Assembly: GCA_034189035.1 (NCBI GenBank)
Contig: JAXHVA010000108.1
Span: 1-13,004 of the forward strand
DNA length: 13,004 nucleotides
Direction: 5' to 3'
Origin: JAUXFK01 sp034189035
Lineage (GTDB): Bacteria > Desulfobacterota > UBA8473
Below are positions 6,616 through 13,004 of this stretch, piece after piece. The notes beneath the pieces were generated by a model that saw nothing but the letters and a program-made list of their open reading frames with translations, was not told where the DNA came from and did not search any database. Both the position numbers and the translations under genes were made by a program. Position 1 is the stretch's first letter. Each line of letters begins with the position of its first letter.

Positions 6616-6670
6616 GCAGGCTCTGATTTTAATCTTCGAAATATCTCATATGTATACCTGCGATTAAAAT
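6616..6670 (+). other. Possible H-type pseudoknot in the lipoprotein mRNA leader
   Basis: Within the predicted leader (about 6538-6751), GCAGG (6616-6620) pairs with CCTGC (6657-6661), and ATTTTAATC (6626-6634) pairs with GATTAAAAT (6662-6670). The two stems interlock and their 3' strands abut, the geometry of an H-type pseudoknot. It matches no known riboswitch class I can name. The second stem is AT-only apart from one pair, so chance is possible. Confidence 0.3.
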
Positions 6671-6751
6671 TTTTGCCTTCCTTAACGTTGAAGAGAAATT
6701 GCTTATTTACTGAATTGGCACCAACTTTAGTTTGATAAGGAGGATTAAAAA

Positions 6752-8263
6752 ATGAAAGGGCAAAGAAGAAAAAAGTTCTATTTTTTTTTGATGATTTCTT
6801 TATCTTTAGGTGTAGGATGTGCGACAACTGAAAAGCAGCCTTTGAGTATGGAGGTGTATAAAAAGTATCAGACAATCCCGAAACTTGAAGAGAGCCTCAT
6901 GACCGCAAAGACCAACGAGGTGAATGTTTTTGCTCCGAAGGGGTTCGATTTAGCACAGACATTATTGGATCAGTCAACTGACATGATACATGAAGGTGCA
7001 GGTGATCAGGCAATGCTGACTGCAGAAAAGGGGCTGACTGTGTTAAAGCAAGCGGAAAAAGACGCTCAAAAGTCGAAAAATTTCATGTGGGAAGTCGTAA
7101 AGAAGAGGGACATGGCTTGTAAGGCTAAGGCACCCAGTTTATTCCCTGATGAATATAAGAGGGCGGAAAAAATGCTTATTAAAGCGACAGGTCTCATTGA
7201 AGGGGGTAACACAGAAAAGGCAAAAGAGATGGATGTGTCCTTGATCAACTCATATAATGAGCTAGAAATGAAAGCGTTGAAGGAAGGGGTTCTGGATGTG
7301 GCAAAGGCCACCTTTGCTCGACCGGAGATAAAGGACTCTGAAGATTTTGCACCAAAGACCTTCCAGCAGGCCAAAAAGGAACTTGACCTTGCCATGTCGA
7401 TCCTCAAATCTGATCGTACCCAGACGGAAAGAGCAAATGCTCATGCAGCTCTTGCATCAAAGTTGGCTGAAAAGGCCAATCAAATTGCCGATATTGTCAA
7501 GATGTTCAAACGACGGGATTATTCTCATGAGGATATTGTATTATGGTACCATGATCAGTTGGACCAGATCAACGAGCCACTTAGAGGAGAATTAGATTTT
7601 ACTCAACCGAATCGTGTCCTTGTTGATTCTTTGGCAGGGAAGGTAGGTTCTTACGTTAAGAATATCAAAGATTCTCAACAAGTTTCGGCAAATCAACAGG
7701 AGACCATAAGGAAGTTGCAGGCGGATTTGAACAACCTGAATGAAAAGTATAAGGAAGAAATTAAGGATATTGTAGATGAAAAAGAGAAAACCATAAGTCA
7801 GGTCAGCAAGAAATACGAACAGGAGGAAAAGATACGAATAAATATCAATCAAAAATATGCCTATATAGAGTCTCTTTTTACCCTTGAAGAGGCCCAGGTG
7901 TTTCGCAAAGGGAATGATGTTTTGATAGCTGCGCATGGATTCTTCTTTCCTGTGGGTGAAGCTGAAATACGAACTGTCAATTTTGCCCTTCTTGATAAAA
8001 TCGTAAAGGCGATCAAACAGTTTCCCAACGCAGACATAGAGGTTTCCGGGCATACGGATTCAACGGGCAGTGATCAGACAAATATGGAACTTTCGAAAAA
8101 AAGAGCCCAAAATGTAGCCAATTTTCTAGTAGAAGTGGGGAACCTTGCGGAAGGCAAGCTACACACTACCGGATACGGGGAGACGCGGCCAATAGCCAGC
8201 AATGAAGCAGAAGAGGGCAGAACAAAAAATAGGCGCATTGAAGTGCTTATACTCAACAGATAA
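6752..8263 (+). CDS. OmpA-family lipoprotein with three internal helical repeats
   Basis: Likely outer-membrane-anchored lipoprotein that binds peptidoglycan. A signal peptide (MKGQRRKKFYFFLMISLSLGVGC) places the acylated Cys at 23; the lipobox GVGC is slightly atypical. Residues about 55-255 are helical with three related units starting at VFAPKGFDLAQTLLDQS (59), APSLFPDEYKRAEKML (127) and DFAPKTFQQAKKELDLA (198), spaced 68-71 residues, resembling DUF4398-type repeats. A coiled coil follows at about 305-365. The OmpA C-terminal domain (about 385-503) contains EVSGHTDSTGS, MELSKKRAQNVANFL, GYGETRPIASN and GRTKNRRIEVLI, including the Asp and Arg that contact peptidoglycan in the family. AAGGAGG lies 8 bases before the ATG. 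It stands alone, driven by the consensus promoter at 6503-6531. Confidence 0.93.
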   Translation: MKGQRRKKFYFFLMISLSLGVGCATTEKQPLSMEVYKKYQTIPKLEESLMTAKTNEVNVFAPKGFDLAQTLLDQSTDMIHEGAGDQAMLTAEKGLTVLKQAEKDAQKSKNFMWEVVKKRDMACKAKAPSLFPDEYKRAEKMLIKATGLIEGGNTEKAKEMDVSLINSYNELEMKALKEGVLDVAKATFARPEIKDSEDFAPKTFQQAKKELDLAMSILKSDRTQTERANAHAALASKLAEKANQIADIVKMFKRRDYSHEDIVLWYHDQLDQINEPLRGELDFTQPNRVLVDSLAGKVGSYVKNIKDSQQVSANQQETIRKLQADLNNLNEKYKEEIKDIVDEKEKTISQVSKKYEQEEKIRININQKYAYIESLFTLEEAQVFRKGNDVLIAAHGFFFPVGEAEIRTVNFALLDKIVKAIKQFPNADIEVSGHTDSTGSDQTNMELSKKRAQNVANFLVEVGNLAEGKLHTTGYGETRPIASNEAEEGRTKNRRIEVLILNR

Positions 8264-8268
8264 GATAT

Positions 8269-8352
8269 TGATCAGGGGCGGGTTTTTTATTTACAATTAG
8301 GGCATATGATCCTCCCTAGAGTATATTTTATAGAGGATATATGCCCTGATCA
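8269..8352 (+). other. Large hairpin region after the lipoprotein gene, with competing stems
   Basis: TGATCAGGG (8269-8277) can pair with CCCTGATCA (8344-8352). The inner arm 8299-8314 (AGGGCATATGATCCTC) can pair with 8333-8347 with one bulged G. Both stems use 8344-8347, so full forms exclude each other. A T6 run follows GGGCGGG at 8283-8288, but no stem ends directly before it, so I call a structured 3' region instead of a classical terminator. Confidence 0.45.
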
Positions 8353-8360
8353 TTAATAAA

Positions 8361-8502
8361 GAGTTCGCTCAGAAAACATTATGTGTAATGTCTTGATTCT
8401 AAATGAATAAGAGAACAAGGTGTTCAATTAATTCCTGATGATGCCATCCGTTTAATAATTAACAAGAAATTTCTTTTATTTGGAGTAAACTCAATAGTCA
8501 TT
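8361..8502 (+). repeat. About 140-bp dispersed repeat, copy 1
   Basis: Aligns with the reverse complement of 11178-11318. The first 32 bases of the core (from GAAAACATTATGTGTAATGT at 8372) are identical, and the rest differs at scattered positions plus one indel. It lies just before the potassium channel gene. It contains the perfect dyad ACATTA-TGTG-TAATGT and a GAAC-N5-GTTC dyad. Its ends show partial inverted similarity (GAGTT..CTC), suggesting a small MITE-like element. Confidence 0.85.
8412..8426. promoter_or_regulatory. GAAC-N5-GTTC dyad inside repeat copy 1
   Basis: AGAACAAGGTGTTCA shares the RGAAC...GTTC frame of the groES upstream sites. It is 161 bases before the channel start codon. 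No -24/-12 promoter is visible between it and the gene: GG pairs lack a GC at the right offset. A functional role is uncertain. Confidence 0.3.
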
Positions 8503-8586
8503 ATAAAATCTATATAAATGAAAAATGATAATTGCTTTTTGAATGATTAGTCATGACTCCTGTAATAACATACTGGAAAAGAATGA

Positions 8587-9357
8587 ATGGTACAAAAATC
8601 ATCAGATGGGCAGTTAAAAACAGCCCGTGGACTTGTCTTGTTAGGTATGGTTCTTGGGATAGGGACCATGGGATACATGATCATAGAAAAATGGACATTT
8701 TTAGATGCTCTGTATATGACAGTTATTACAATTACAACAGTCGGGTATGGCGAAATCAGAGAAGTTCATGGAGCCGGACGAATCTTCACGATCGTTATCA
8801 TTTTTATGGGTATGGGCATCCTTGCGTATGCCCTCGGTTCGGTTGCCCAGACAATGGTCGAATTGCAGATCAGATCTATCTTTGGGAGAAGAAAATTGGG
8901 TGCAAAGATAAAGTCGCTCCAAAATCATTACATTCTATGCGGATATGGCCGAATCGGCAAGGTCATTTCCCAGGAACTCAAGTTCAGGGAAATACCTTTC
9001 ATCGTAGTCGATAACGCTCCAGACATACAAGATATTCTGGAAGATGAGGGCATCCCATATATCATAGGCGATGCCTCAAGTGAAGATATCCTCCAGGAGG
9101 CGGGTATCATGAGAGCGAGAGGGTTGGTCTCTCTTGTGGCATCGGATGCTGATAATCTTTTTATTACAATGACAGCAAGGGGACTCAAACCAGATCTATT
9201 TATCCTTGTTCGGGCTGATGAGGAGTCAACGGAAAAGAAGCTTCTGCGAGCTGGAGCCGACAGAGTAGTCCTGCCTTATTTGATCGGGGGGCAGAAGATG
9301 GCTCAGACTATTGTAAGACCTACAGTGACTGATTTTTTAGAGTTTACCATTCATTAA
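8587..9357 (+). CDS. Two-TM potassium channel with RCK (TrkA_N) domain, C-terminus split off
   Basis: Inner-membrane potassium channel of the MthK/Kch type. Order: TM1 about 14-33 (GLVLLGMVLGIGTMGYMII), pore helix and selectivity filter TITTVGYGE (48-56), TM2 about 64-86 (GRIFTIVIIFMGMGILAYAL), then an RCK domain with the dinucleotide-binding CGYGRIGK (118-125) and the strand-end Asp D142. The protein stops at DFLEFTIH, exactly where relatives run into the TrkA_C ligand-binding domain. That domain is encoded in another frame from 9365. Removing one T of the TT at 9354-9355 would restore FTIHNKDMKINMEEF. The start at 8587 has only a weak upstream site (GGAAAAG). It is followed by mgtE, so the operon concerns potassium and magnesium transport. 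Confidence 0.9.
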   Translation: MVQKSSDGQLKTARGLVLLGMVLGIGTMGYMIIEKWTFLDALYMTVITITTVGYGEIREVHGAGRIFTIVIIFMGMGILAYALGSVAQTMVELQIRSIFGRRKLGAKIKSLQNHYILCGYGRIGKVISQELKFREIPFIVVDNAPDIQDILEDEGIPYIIGDASSEDILQEAGIMRARGLVSLVASDADNLFITMTARGLKPDLFILVRADEESTEKKLLRAGADRVVLPYLIGGQKMAQTIVRPTVTDFLEFTIH

Positions 9358-9364
9358 TAAAGAC

Positions 9365-9616
9365 ATGAAAATTAATATGGAAGAATTCCTTGTTGGGAAA
9401 CAATCAAGGCTGAGTGGGCTCACATTAATCGATTCAGGGATCAGGCAGGAGATGAACGCCATTATCGTTGCCATAAGAAAGGGCAGCGGGAAAATGGAAT
9501 TCAATCCATCCTCAAAGACTCTTATCGAGGCTGGGGACACATTGATTGCGATGGGATATACTGCTGATCTTGATCGATTGAAAAAAGTATCGGAATGCGA
9601 TTCAAGCGTCAAATGA
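9365..9616 (+). CDS. Detached TrkA_C (RCK-C) domain of the potassium channel
   Basis: 83 residues: MEEFLVGKQSRLSGLTLIDSGIRQ, then MNAIIVAIRKGSGKMEFNPS and TLIEAGDTLIAMGYTADLDRL, the complete TrkA_C fold that normally closes an RCK channel. It begins 7 bases after the channel stop codon and lies in the +1 frame relative to it. Upstream in the same frame the codons read INKD, fitting a once continuous gene. There is no ribosome site before the ATG, so expression would depend on coupling or on frameshifting. It may be a real split, a recent frameshift mutation or a sequencing error; the domain itself looks intact and under constraint. Confidence 0.8.
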   Translation: MKINMEEFLVGKQSRLSGLTLIDSGIRQEMNAIIVAIRKGSGKMEFNPSSKTLIEAGDTLIAMGYTADLDRLKKVSECDSSVK

Positions 9617-9632
9617 GTAAAGAGGATTTTGA

Positions 9633-11000
9633 GTGAAAGGTCTTGAAAAAATCATAATAAATGAGAGACTAGTAGAAAATATAAAGCACCATATAGCGCA
9701 AAAGGACCATGAGACTTTAATCAAGCTCATTGATTGGGTCAGGGCTCCGGATATGGCTGATCTCATGGAGCATCTCGATCATGAAGAGCGGCTGTATCTT
9801 ATGGATCTATTTGAAGCCGGAGATGCCGGAGAGGTTTTGATTGAAATCGAGACGCCGGTTCAGGAAAGTATCATACGTAACCTTGAAGACGAAGCGGTCT
9901 CTGAAATCGTTCAGCAACTTGAGTCTGATGATGCGGCCGATCTTTTGGGTACTCTTCCCTACGATCGAGTAAAAAAAATCATCGATTCGGTTGAGGATGA
10001 GGTGTCGGAGAGAATTGAGAGGCTTTTGCCTTATCCGGAAGATACGGCCGGCGGTAATATGGCCCTGGAGTTCGTTGCAGTTCAAGAAGACTCAACGATC
10101 AAAGATGCCATTGAAACCATCAGGAAAAAGCGAGATGCGGTAAAGAATGTTTATTATCTCTTCGTTGTGGACCATTTGAACAGGCTTATGGGTGTTGTAT
10201 CATTGAAAGATTTGGTCCTGGAATCTCCAGAACGGAGGATCAATGAGATCATGAATCCGGAAGTGATTTCCGTGAATGCGAACAAAGATCAGGAAAAAGT
10301 CTATCATCTCTTTAAGAGATACGACCTAGTCGCCATCCCCGTAGTTGACCATCAGAATAGGCTGATAGGTCGCATAACCCATGATGATATTCTCGATGTG
10401 ATCGAGGATGAAGCAGATGAAGATATCTCATTAATGGCAGGTGTGATTCATCAGGAAATTACAGAAGATTCTCTCATGAAGATATCGAGAGCAAGATTAC
10501 CCTGGCTTATTGCGGGGCTTTTAGGAGGAATACTTGCGGCGCTGGTGATTAACCGATTCGAGTCTTCACTAGAAAGAATGATTACATTATCATTCTTTTT
10601 TCCCGTTGTTATGGCTATGGGCGGCAACGCTGGAACTCAGTCGGCTTCGATCGCTGTGAGAGGGTTGGCCACAGGCGATATCAGACTTGTTCTCATATGG
10701 AAGAGGCTTTTTATGGAAATGAAGGTCGCTTTTCTCAATGGAATCATATGCGGCATTCTTCTGGGGGTGATCGTAGGGTTTTGGCTTTCCGATTACGGGC
10801 TGGGATTCGTCGTAACCTTGTCTTTAATAGTGATCATATTAAATTCAGGGTTTATAGGCGCCGCAATGCCCTTGGTCTTTAAAAAATTTGGGGTTGATCC
10901 AGCGTTGGCCACAGGGCCGTTTGTGACGACTTCAAATGATATTTTCAGCCTCTTTATTTATCTGGCGCTTGTAACTATATACCTGCGTATAGCTGCATGA
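9633..11000 (+). CDS. mgtE: Magnesium channel MgtE
   Basis: Dimeric inner-membrane magnesium channel closed by cytoplasmic Mg binding. At 455 residues it has family length. Residues 1-135 are the superhelical N domain (LMEHLDHEERLYLMDLFE, LESDDAADLLGTLP). Two CBS domains follow at about 140-260 (RLMGVVSLKDLVLESP; DLVAIPVVDHQNRLIGRITHDD). The channel domain has five TM segments from about 289 on, with MAMGGNAGTQSAS (327-339) and GPFVTTSNDIFSLFIY (428-443), where D436 corresponds to the selectivity-filter Asp of the family. The GTG start at 9633 is supported by GAGG at 9622-9625. The gap after the TrkA_C fragment is 16 bases, so it is one operon with the channel. No known Mg riboswitch leader is recognisable upstream. 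Confidence 0.95.
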   Translation: MKGLEKIIINERLVENIKHHIAQKDHETLIKLIDWVRAPDMADLMEHLDHEERLYLMDLFEAGDAGEVLIEIETPVQESIIRNLEDEAVSEIVQQLESDDAADLLGTLPYDRVKKIIDSVEDEVSERIERLLPYPEDTAGGNMALEFVAVQEDSTIKDAIETIRKKRDAVKNVYYLFVVDHLNRLMGVVSLKDLVLESPERRINEIMNPEVISVNANKDQEKVYHLFKRYDLVAIPVVDHQNRLIGRITHDDILDVIEDEADEDISLMAGVIHQEITEDSLMKISRARLPWLIAGLLGGILAALVINRFESSLERMITLSFFFPVVMAMGGNAGTQSASIAVRGLATGDIRLVLIWKRLFMEMKVAFLNGIICGILLGVIVGFWLSDYGLGFVVTLSLIVIILNSGFIGAAMPLVFKKFGVDPALATGPFVTTSNDIFSLFIYLALVTIYLRIAA

Positions 11001-11013
11001 TTATCGGGACAAC

Positions 11014-11050
11014 CTCATCCGGTGTATATTCGGAGATGAAATATTTTTTT
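11014..11050 (+). terminator. Probable terminator after mgtE
   Basis: CTCATCCG (11014-11021) can pair imperfectly with CGGAGATGA (11031-11039), with bulges, and a run of seven T follows at 11044-11050, 44 bases after the stop codon. The stem is imperfect, so confidence is moderate. Further on, AAAATAC-N5-GTATTTT (11084-11102) forms a second small hairpin without a T run. Confidence 0.4.
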
Positions 11051-11177
11051 GCAAATCTGAGGAAGATCAAGATTGTAATGGCAAAAATACATTGGGTATT
11101 TTGAGGATGAGAATTCGAGCCAGATCTGTCTGTGTATAATGTTTAAGTAGGCGCAGAGCCAGCGGATAATAACTTTA

Positions 11178-11318
11178 AATGACTATTGAGTTTATTTCGA
11201 ATAAAAGAAATTTCGTGCTAATTATTAAACGGATGGCATTATCAGGAATTAATTGAACCCCTTGTTCTCTTATTTTTTAGAATCAAGACATTACACATAA
11301 TGTTTTCGGAGCAAATTC
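11178..11318 (-). repeat. About 140-bp dispersed repeat, copy 2 (inverted)
   Basis: Reverse-complement copy of 8361-8502. Its outer ends resemble each other in inverted form: AAATGACTATTGAGTTT from 11177, and AAATGGTTATTGAATTT read from about 11327 on the minus strand. This suggests terminal inverted repeats of a MITE-like element of about 150 bp. A short motif, ATGAAAAATGATAA, occurs next to each copy (8518-8531; inverted at 11334-11347) but on opposite sides of the core. Together the copies frame the channel-mgtE cassette. Confidence 0.85.
11254..11268. promoter_or_regulatory. GAACC-N4-GTTCT dyad inside repeat copy 2
   Basis: TGAACCCCTTGTTCT fits the groES upstream-site pattern at all positions but the first. 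It lies 112 bases before the small membrane protein gene. No sigma-54 promoter is visible between them, so it may be a coincidental or orphan site. Confidence 0.3.
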
Positions 11319-11380
11319 AATAACCATTTAACCTTATCATTTTTCATTTTAATTCACATGATAAAGGAGGTGTGAATAAC

Positions 11381-11581
11381 ATGACAGTAGTAAATTTTAT
11401 TATTGCAGTTATTGCTTTGATCGTTGCTGTAATGGCATATCAGAGGGTGGGAGAGGAGAATGATCTCAAGGAACAGGTTACAGCGCTTGACTCTCTCAGA
11501 GAGAAAGCGGCGGATCTTATAGAGAAATTGGAAAAGAAGCTGCGAAGAGAGGGGAGTGAGGAGAAACAAGAAGGAGAATAA
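11381..11581 (+). CDS. Small single-pass membrane protein with coiled-coil tail (66 aa)
   Basis: I do not recognise a family. An N-terminal hydrophobic helix (VNFIIAVIALIVAVMAY, about 4-20) is followed by a highly charged helix with heptad-like Leu/Ala spacing (LKEQVTALDSLREKAADLIEK and onward) and an acidic, lysine-rich end. This suggests an N-in inner-membrane anchor with an oligomerising tail. The ATG at 11381 is preferred over the GTG at 11372 because AAAGGAGG (11363-11370) lies 10 bases before it and only 1 base from the GTG. It lies downstream of repeat copy 2 and ends before a strong hairpin. It is probably its own transcript; no clear promoter was found beyond a lone TATAAT at 11135-11140. 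Confidence 0.75.
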   Translation: MTVVNFIIAVIALIVAVMAYQRVGEENDLKEQVTALDSLREKAADLIEKLEKKLRREGSEEKQEGE

Positions 11582-11592
11582 CCATTTTTAAA

Positions 11593-11640
11593 CAGAGCTG
11601 TTCATCGGTCAATAGAGGTTTAAGAACAGCTCTGCTTTAT
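11593..11640. terminator. Bidirectional hairpin terminator between convergent genes
   Basis: CAGAGCTGTTC (11593-11603) and GAACAGCTCTG (11624-11634) form a perfect 11-bp stem with a 20-base loop, followed by CTTTATTCT. It lies 12 bases after the small membrane protein gene and downstream of the minus-strand epimerase gene, so it can serve both. The T tract is weak on both sides. Confidence 0.65.
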
Positions 11641-11728
11641 TCTATGGATCAATGGCCATAAAATCAATATGGGGGTCGTCTGCAGGCATTTTATTCTTGC
11701 TTTCATAGTGGATTCCTTCATATACTTA

Positions 11729-12796
11729 TCAATCAAACACATCAACACCCAAACCAGGCCTGTTTTTCGGAAATAATAGACCGTTATGAATGATGACTGC
11801 ACCTTTTGTGGGATCTTCCATAAGTCCCAGATGACCGTCCAGGTCTGCGCAGACAACATTGGGACAGGCCAAGGCAAAATGTAGTCCTGCTGCAATGCTG
11901 AGAGCGGCCTCATCCATGCATCCCACCATGACCTCTAGTCCGGCAGATTTGGCCACTGCGTTAATTTGAAGGGCCTCGTATATTCCACCCACTTTCATGA
12001 GTTTTACATTCACCATATCGGCCAGGCCTCGGTGGGCGATACGGAAAGCGTCGCGCAGCGTTAAGAGAATCTCATCCGCCATGACAGGCATAGGAGTTTT
12101 GAGAGTCACTTGTCTCAATAGATCAGGTTGGCCCTTTGGGGTAGGTTGCTCAATGAGTTCAAGACGAGCGGAGCGTGTCTTCCTAACAAACCTCAGGGAG
12201 TCTTCTAACGAAAATCCCTGATTGGCATCGAATCGTAGCGCGATTCTATTCCCTACTTCTTTTCTTACCTCTAATGTGCGTTCAATATCGGAGTCAACAT
12301 CTAAACCCCCTTTGAGTTTCAAACATTTAAATCCGTGTTTTACCAATTGACGTGCACTTTCAACGGTCTCCTTCAGGGGAAGGATGCCGATGGTTACGCT
12401 TGTCTTTATGTGTTTCCGAAATCCTCCCAAAAGTTTCCATAGGGGCATGTGACATGCCTTTCCCATGATATCGAAAAGAGCCATGTCAACAGCGGCAAGG
12501 ACTGATGGCTGACCTTGCACAACAGATTTGAGTTTCTCCAGCACATAAACAGAGCGGAGTGAGTCAGTGCCCTTTATGGCAGGAGCCACCACTTCATTGA
12601 GGGTCTTCAAAGTCGTCTCAGCCCTTTCCCCGGTAATCCCGGTATCAGGGGCTGCACACCCATAACCTATTATTCCTTGAATGGTTTCAACTCGAATAAA
12701 CACGTTTGTAACGTTGCATACCGTCTCATAGGCTATGGTATACGGATATGCCAGAGGCATATTGACTGACCATGCTTCCATACAAGTGATCTTCAT
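11729..12796 (-). CDS. Enolase-superfamily enzyme, dipeptide epimerase-like
   Basis: Muconate-lactonizing-enzyme subgroup of the enolase superfamily: Mg-dependent removal and return of a proton next to a carboxylate or amide. At 355 aa, the capping domain is 1-120 and the barrel follows. Visible catalytic set: K160-x-K162 (LKLKGG), metal ligands D190 (FDANQG), E216 (IEQP) and D241 (ADE), the opposite base K265 (VNVKLMKVGG), and D318-L-D320 near the barrel end (ADLDGHLGL). The last DxD motif is characteristic of dipeptide epimerases such as L-Ala-D/L-Glu epimerase, which bind the dipeptide amino group there. The substrate cannot be fixed from sequence. It starts 3 bases after the stop of an upstream creatininase-family gene, so the two are translationally linked. 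It ends TGA TAA in tandem. Confidence 0.9.
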   Translation of the reverse strand: MKITCMEAWSVNMPLAYPYTIAYETVCNVTNVFIRVETIQGIIGYGCAAPDTGITGERAETTLKTLNEVVAPAIKGTDSLRSVYVLEKLKSVVQGQPSVLAAVDMALFDIMGKACHMPLWKLLGGFRKHIKTSVTIGILPLKETVESARQLVKHGFKCLKLKGGLDVDSDIERTLEVRKEVGNRIALRFDANQGFSLEDSLRFVRKTRSARLELIEQPTPKGQPDLLRQVTLKTPMPVMADEILLTLRDAFRIAHRGLADMVNVKLMKVGGIYEALQINAVAKSAGLEVMVGCMDEAALSIAAGLHFALACPNVVCADLDGHLGLMEDPTKGAVIIHNGLLFPKNRPGLGVDVFD

Positions 12797-12799
12797 CTT

Positions 12800-13004
12800 T
12801 CAGTACCGTTTCTGGTAAATTTCATCGAGGCTGAGGTTTTTGAGGTCTTCGACCAGTTCAGTGAGGTTTTGAATCATTAACTTCCATATTTTTCTTCCCT
12901 TTTCAGCACTCGCCTTAGTGGGATCACCCAGAACACCGCTGGGAGAAATTTTAATAACCTGTGCGTACCATCCGATACTTCTTTTGGATGTAAAGTTCAG
13001 ATAT
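12800..13004 (-). CDS. Creatininase-family amidohydrolase, C-terminal part
   Basis: The 5' end lies outside the window. The last 67 codons read, in part, GWYAQVIKISPSGVLGDPTKA, then SAEKGRKIWKLMIQNLTEL and LSLDEIYQKRY. The G-V-L-G-D-P-x-x-A-x-A-E-K-G stretch is the conserved C-terminal signature of creatinine amidohydrolase-like proteins, metal-dependent hydrolases of cyclic or peptide-like amide bonds; members differ widely in substrate. The catalytic metal ligands are in the missing part. The stop codon is 3 bases from the ATG of the epimerase-like gene, so they form an operon and may act in one catabolic route for a peptide or lactam. That functional link is inference. Confidence 0.8.
   Translation of the reverse strand, partial: YLNFTSKRSIGWYAQVIKISPSGVLGDPTKASAEKGRKIWKLMIQNLTELVEDLKNLSLDEIYQKRY

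Noticed and set aside
6715..6732. TTGGCACCAACTTTAG resembles a sigma-54 promoter before the lipoprotein gene
   Set aside because: The -24 half is perfect but the -12 position reads AG instead of GC, and the implied start would fall at or beyond the ribosome binding site.
11135..11140. TATAAT as promoter of the 66-aa gene
   Set aside because: No matching -35 element at proper distance and it is about 240 bases from the gene with the repeat in between.
8361..11318. Repeats as a CRISPR array or as attachment sites of an integrated element
   Set aside because: Only two copies in opposite orientation, no spacers, no cas genes, and no integrase or transposase inside.
11650..11728. Protein-like in-frame tail (MPADDPHIDFMAIDP) after the epimerase stop codons
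   Set aside because: It follows tandem TGA TAA, has no ribosome site, and is too short to support as a gene or as read-through.

Overview
The window looks like chromosomal DNA of a moderately AT-rich Gram-negative bacterium. An outer-membrane-type OmpA lipoprotein, a sigma-54 activator, deltaproteobacterial-looking GroES/GroEL and an MgtE magnesium channel all fit a member of the Deltaproteobacteria (Desulfobacterota), but this is inference from protein style and no marker gene proves it.

Left block (1-3683, all minus strand): a family-4 glycosyltransferase that stops abruptly inside its C-terminal domain, a small protein of 94 residues, and a sigma-54-dependent transcription activator (NtrC architecture) whose receiver domain has lost most of its phosphorylation residues. 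Between the activator and the small gene lies a close match to a sigma-54 -24/-12 promoter (2046-2061, minus), placed to transcribe the small gene and perhaps the glycosyltransferase.

Centre-left block (3684-6502, plus strand): a long divergent intergenic region, then groES-groEL-hsp20. No CIRCE element is visible. Instead there is a -24/-12 type promoter (3973-3988) with two 15-bp dyads of form RGAACC-N4-GTTCT about 89 and 182 bases upstream of the predicted start site. A related dyad sits about 86 bases upstream of the other sigma-54 promoter. The simplest reading is a compact stress regulon: the activator binds these dyads and turns on chaperonins plus small Hsp on one side and a small protein (with or without the glycosyltransferase) on the other.

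Centre (6503-8352): a perfect TTGACA-N17-TATAAT promoter immediately after hsp20, a leader of about 214 bases with a possible pseudoknot, and an OmpA-family lipoprotein with three internal helical repeats, followed by a large hairpin region.

Right-centre (8361-11318): an ion-channel cassette made of a two-TM potassium channel with an RCK domain (its C-terminal TrkA_C domain split off by an apparent one-base insertion) and the magnesium channel MgtE. It is framed by two copies of a roughly 140-bp repeat in opposite orientation, each also carrying a GAAC-N5-GTTC dyad.

Right end: a small membrane-anchored coiled-coil protein (plus strand), a convergent terminator, and a minus-strand pair made of an enolase-superfamily dipeptide-epimerase-like enzyme and the 3' end of a creatininase-family gene cut by the window edge.
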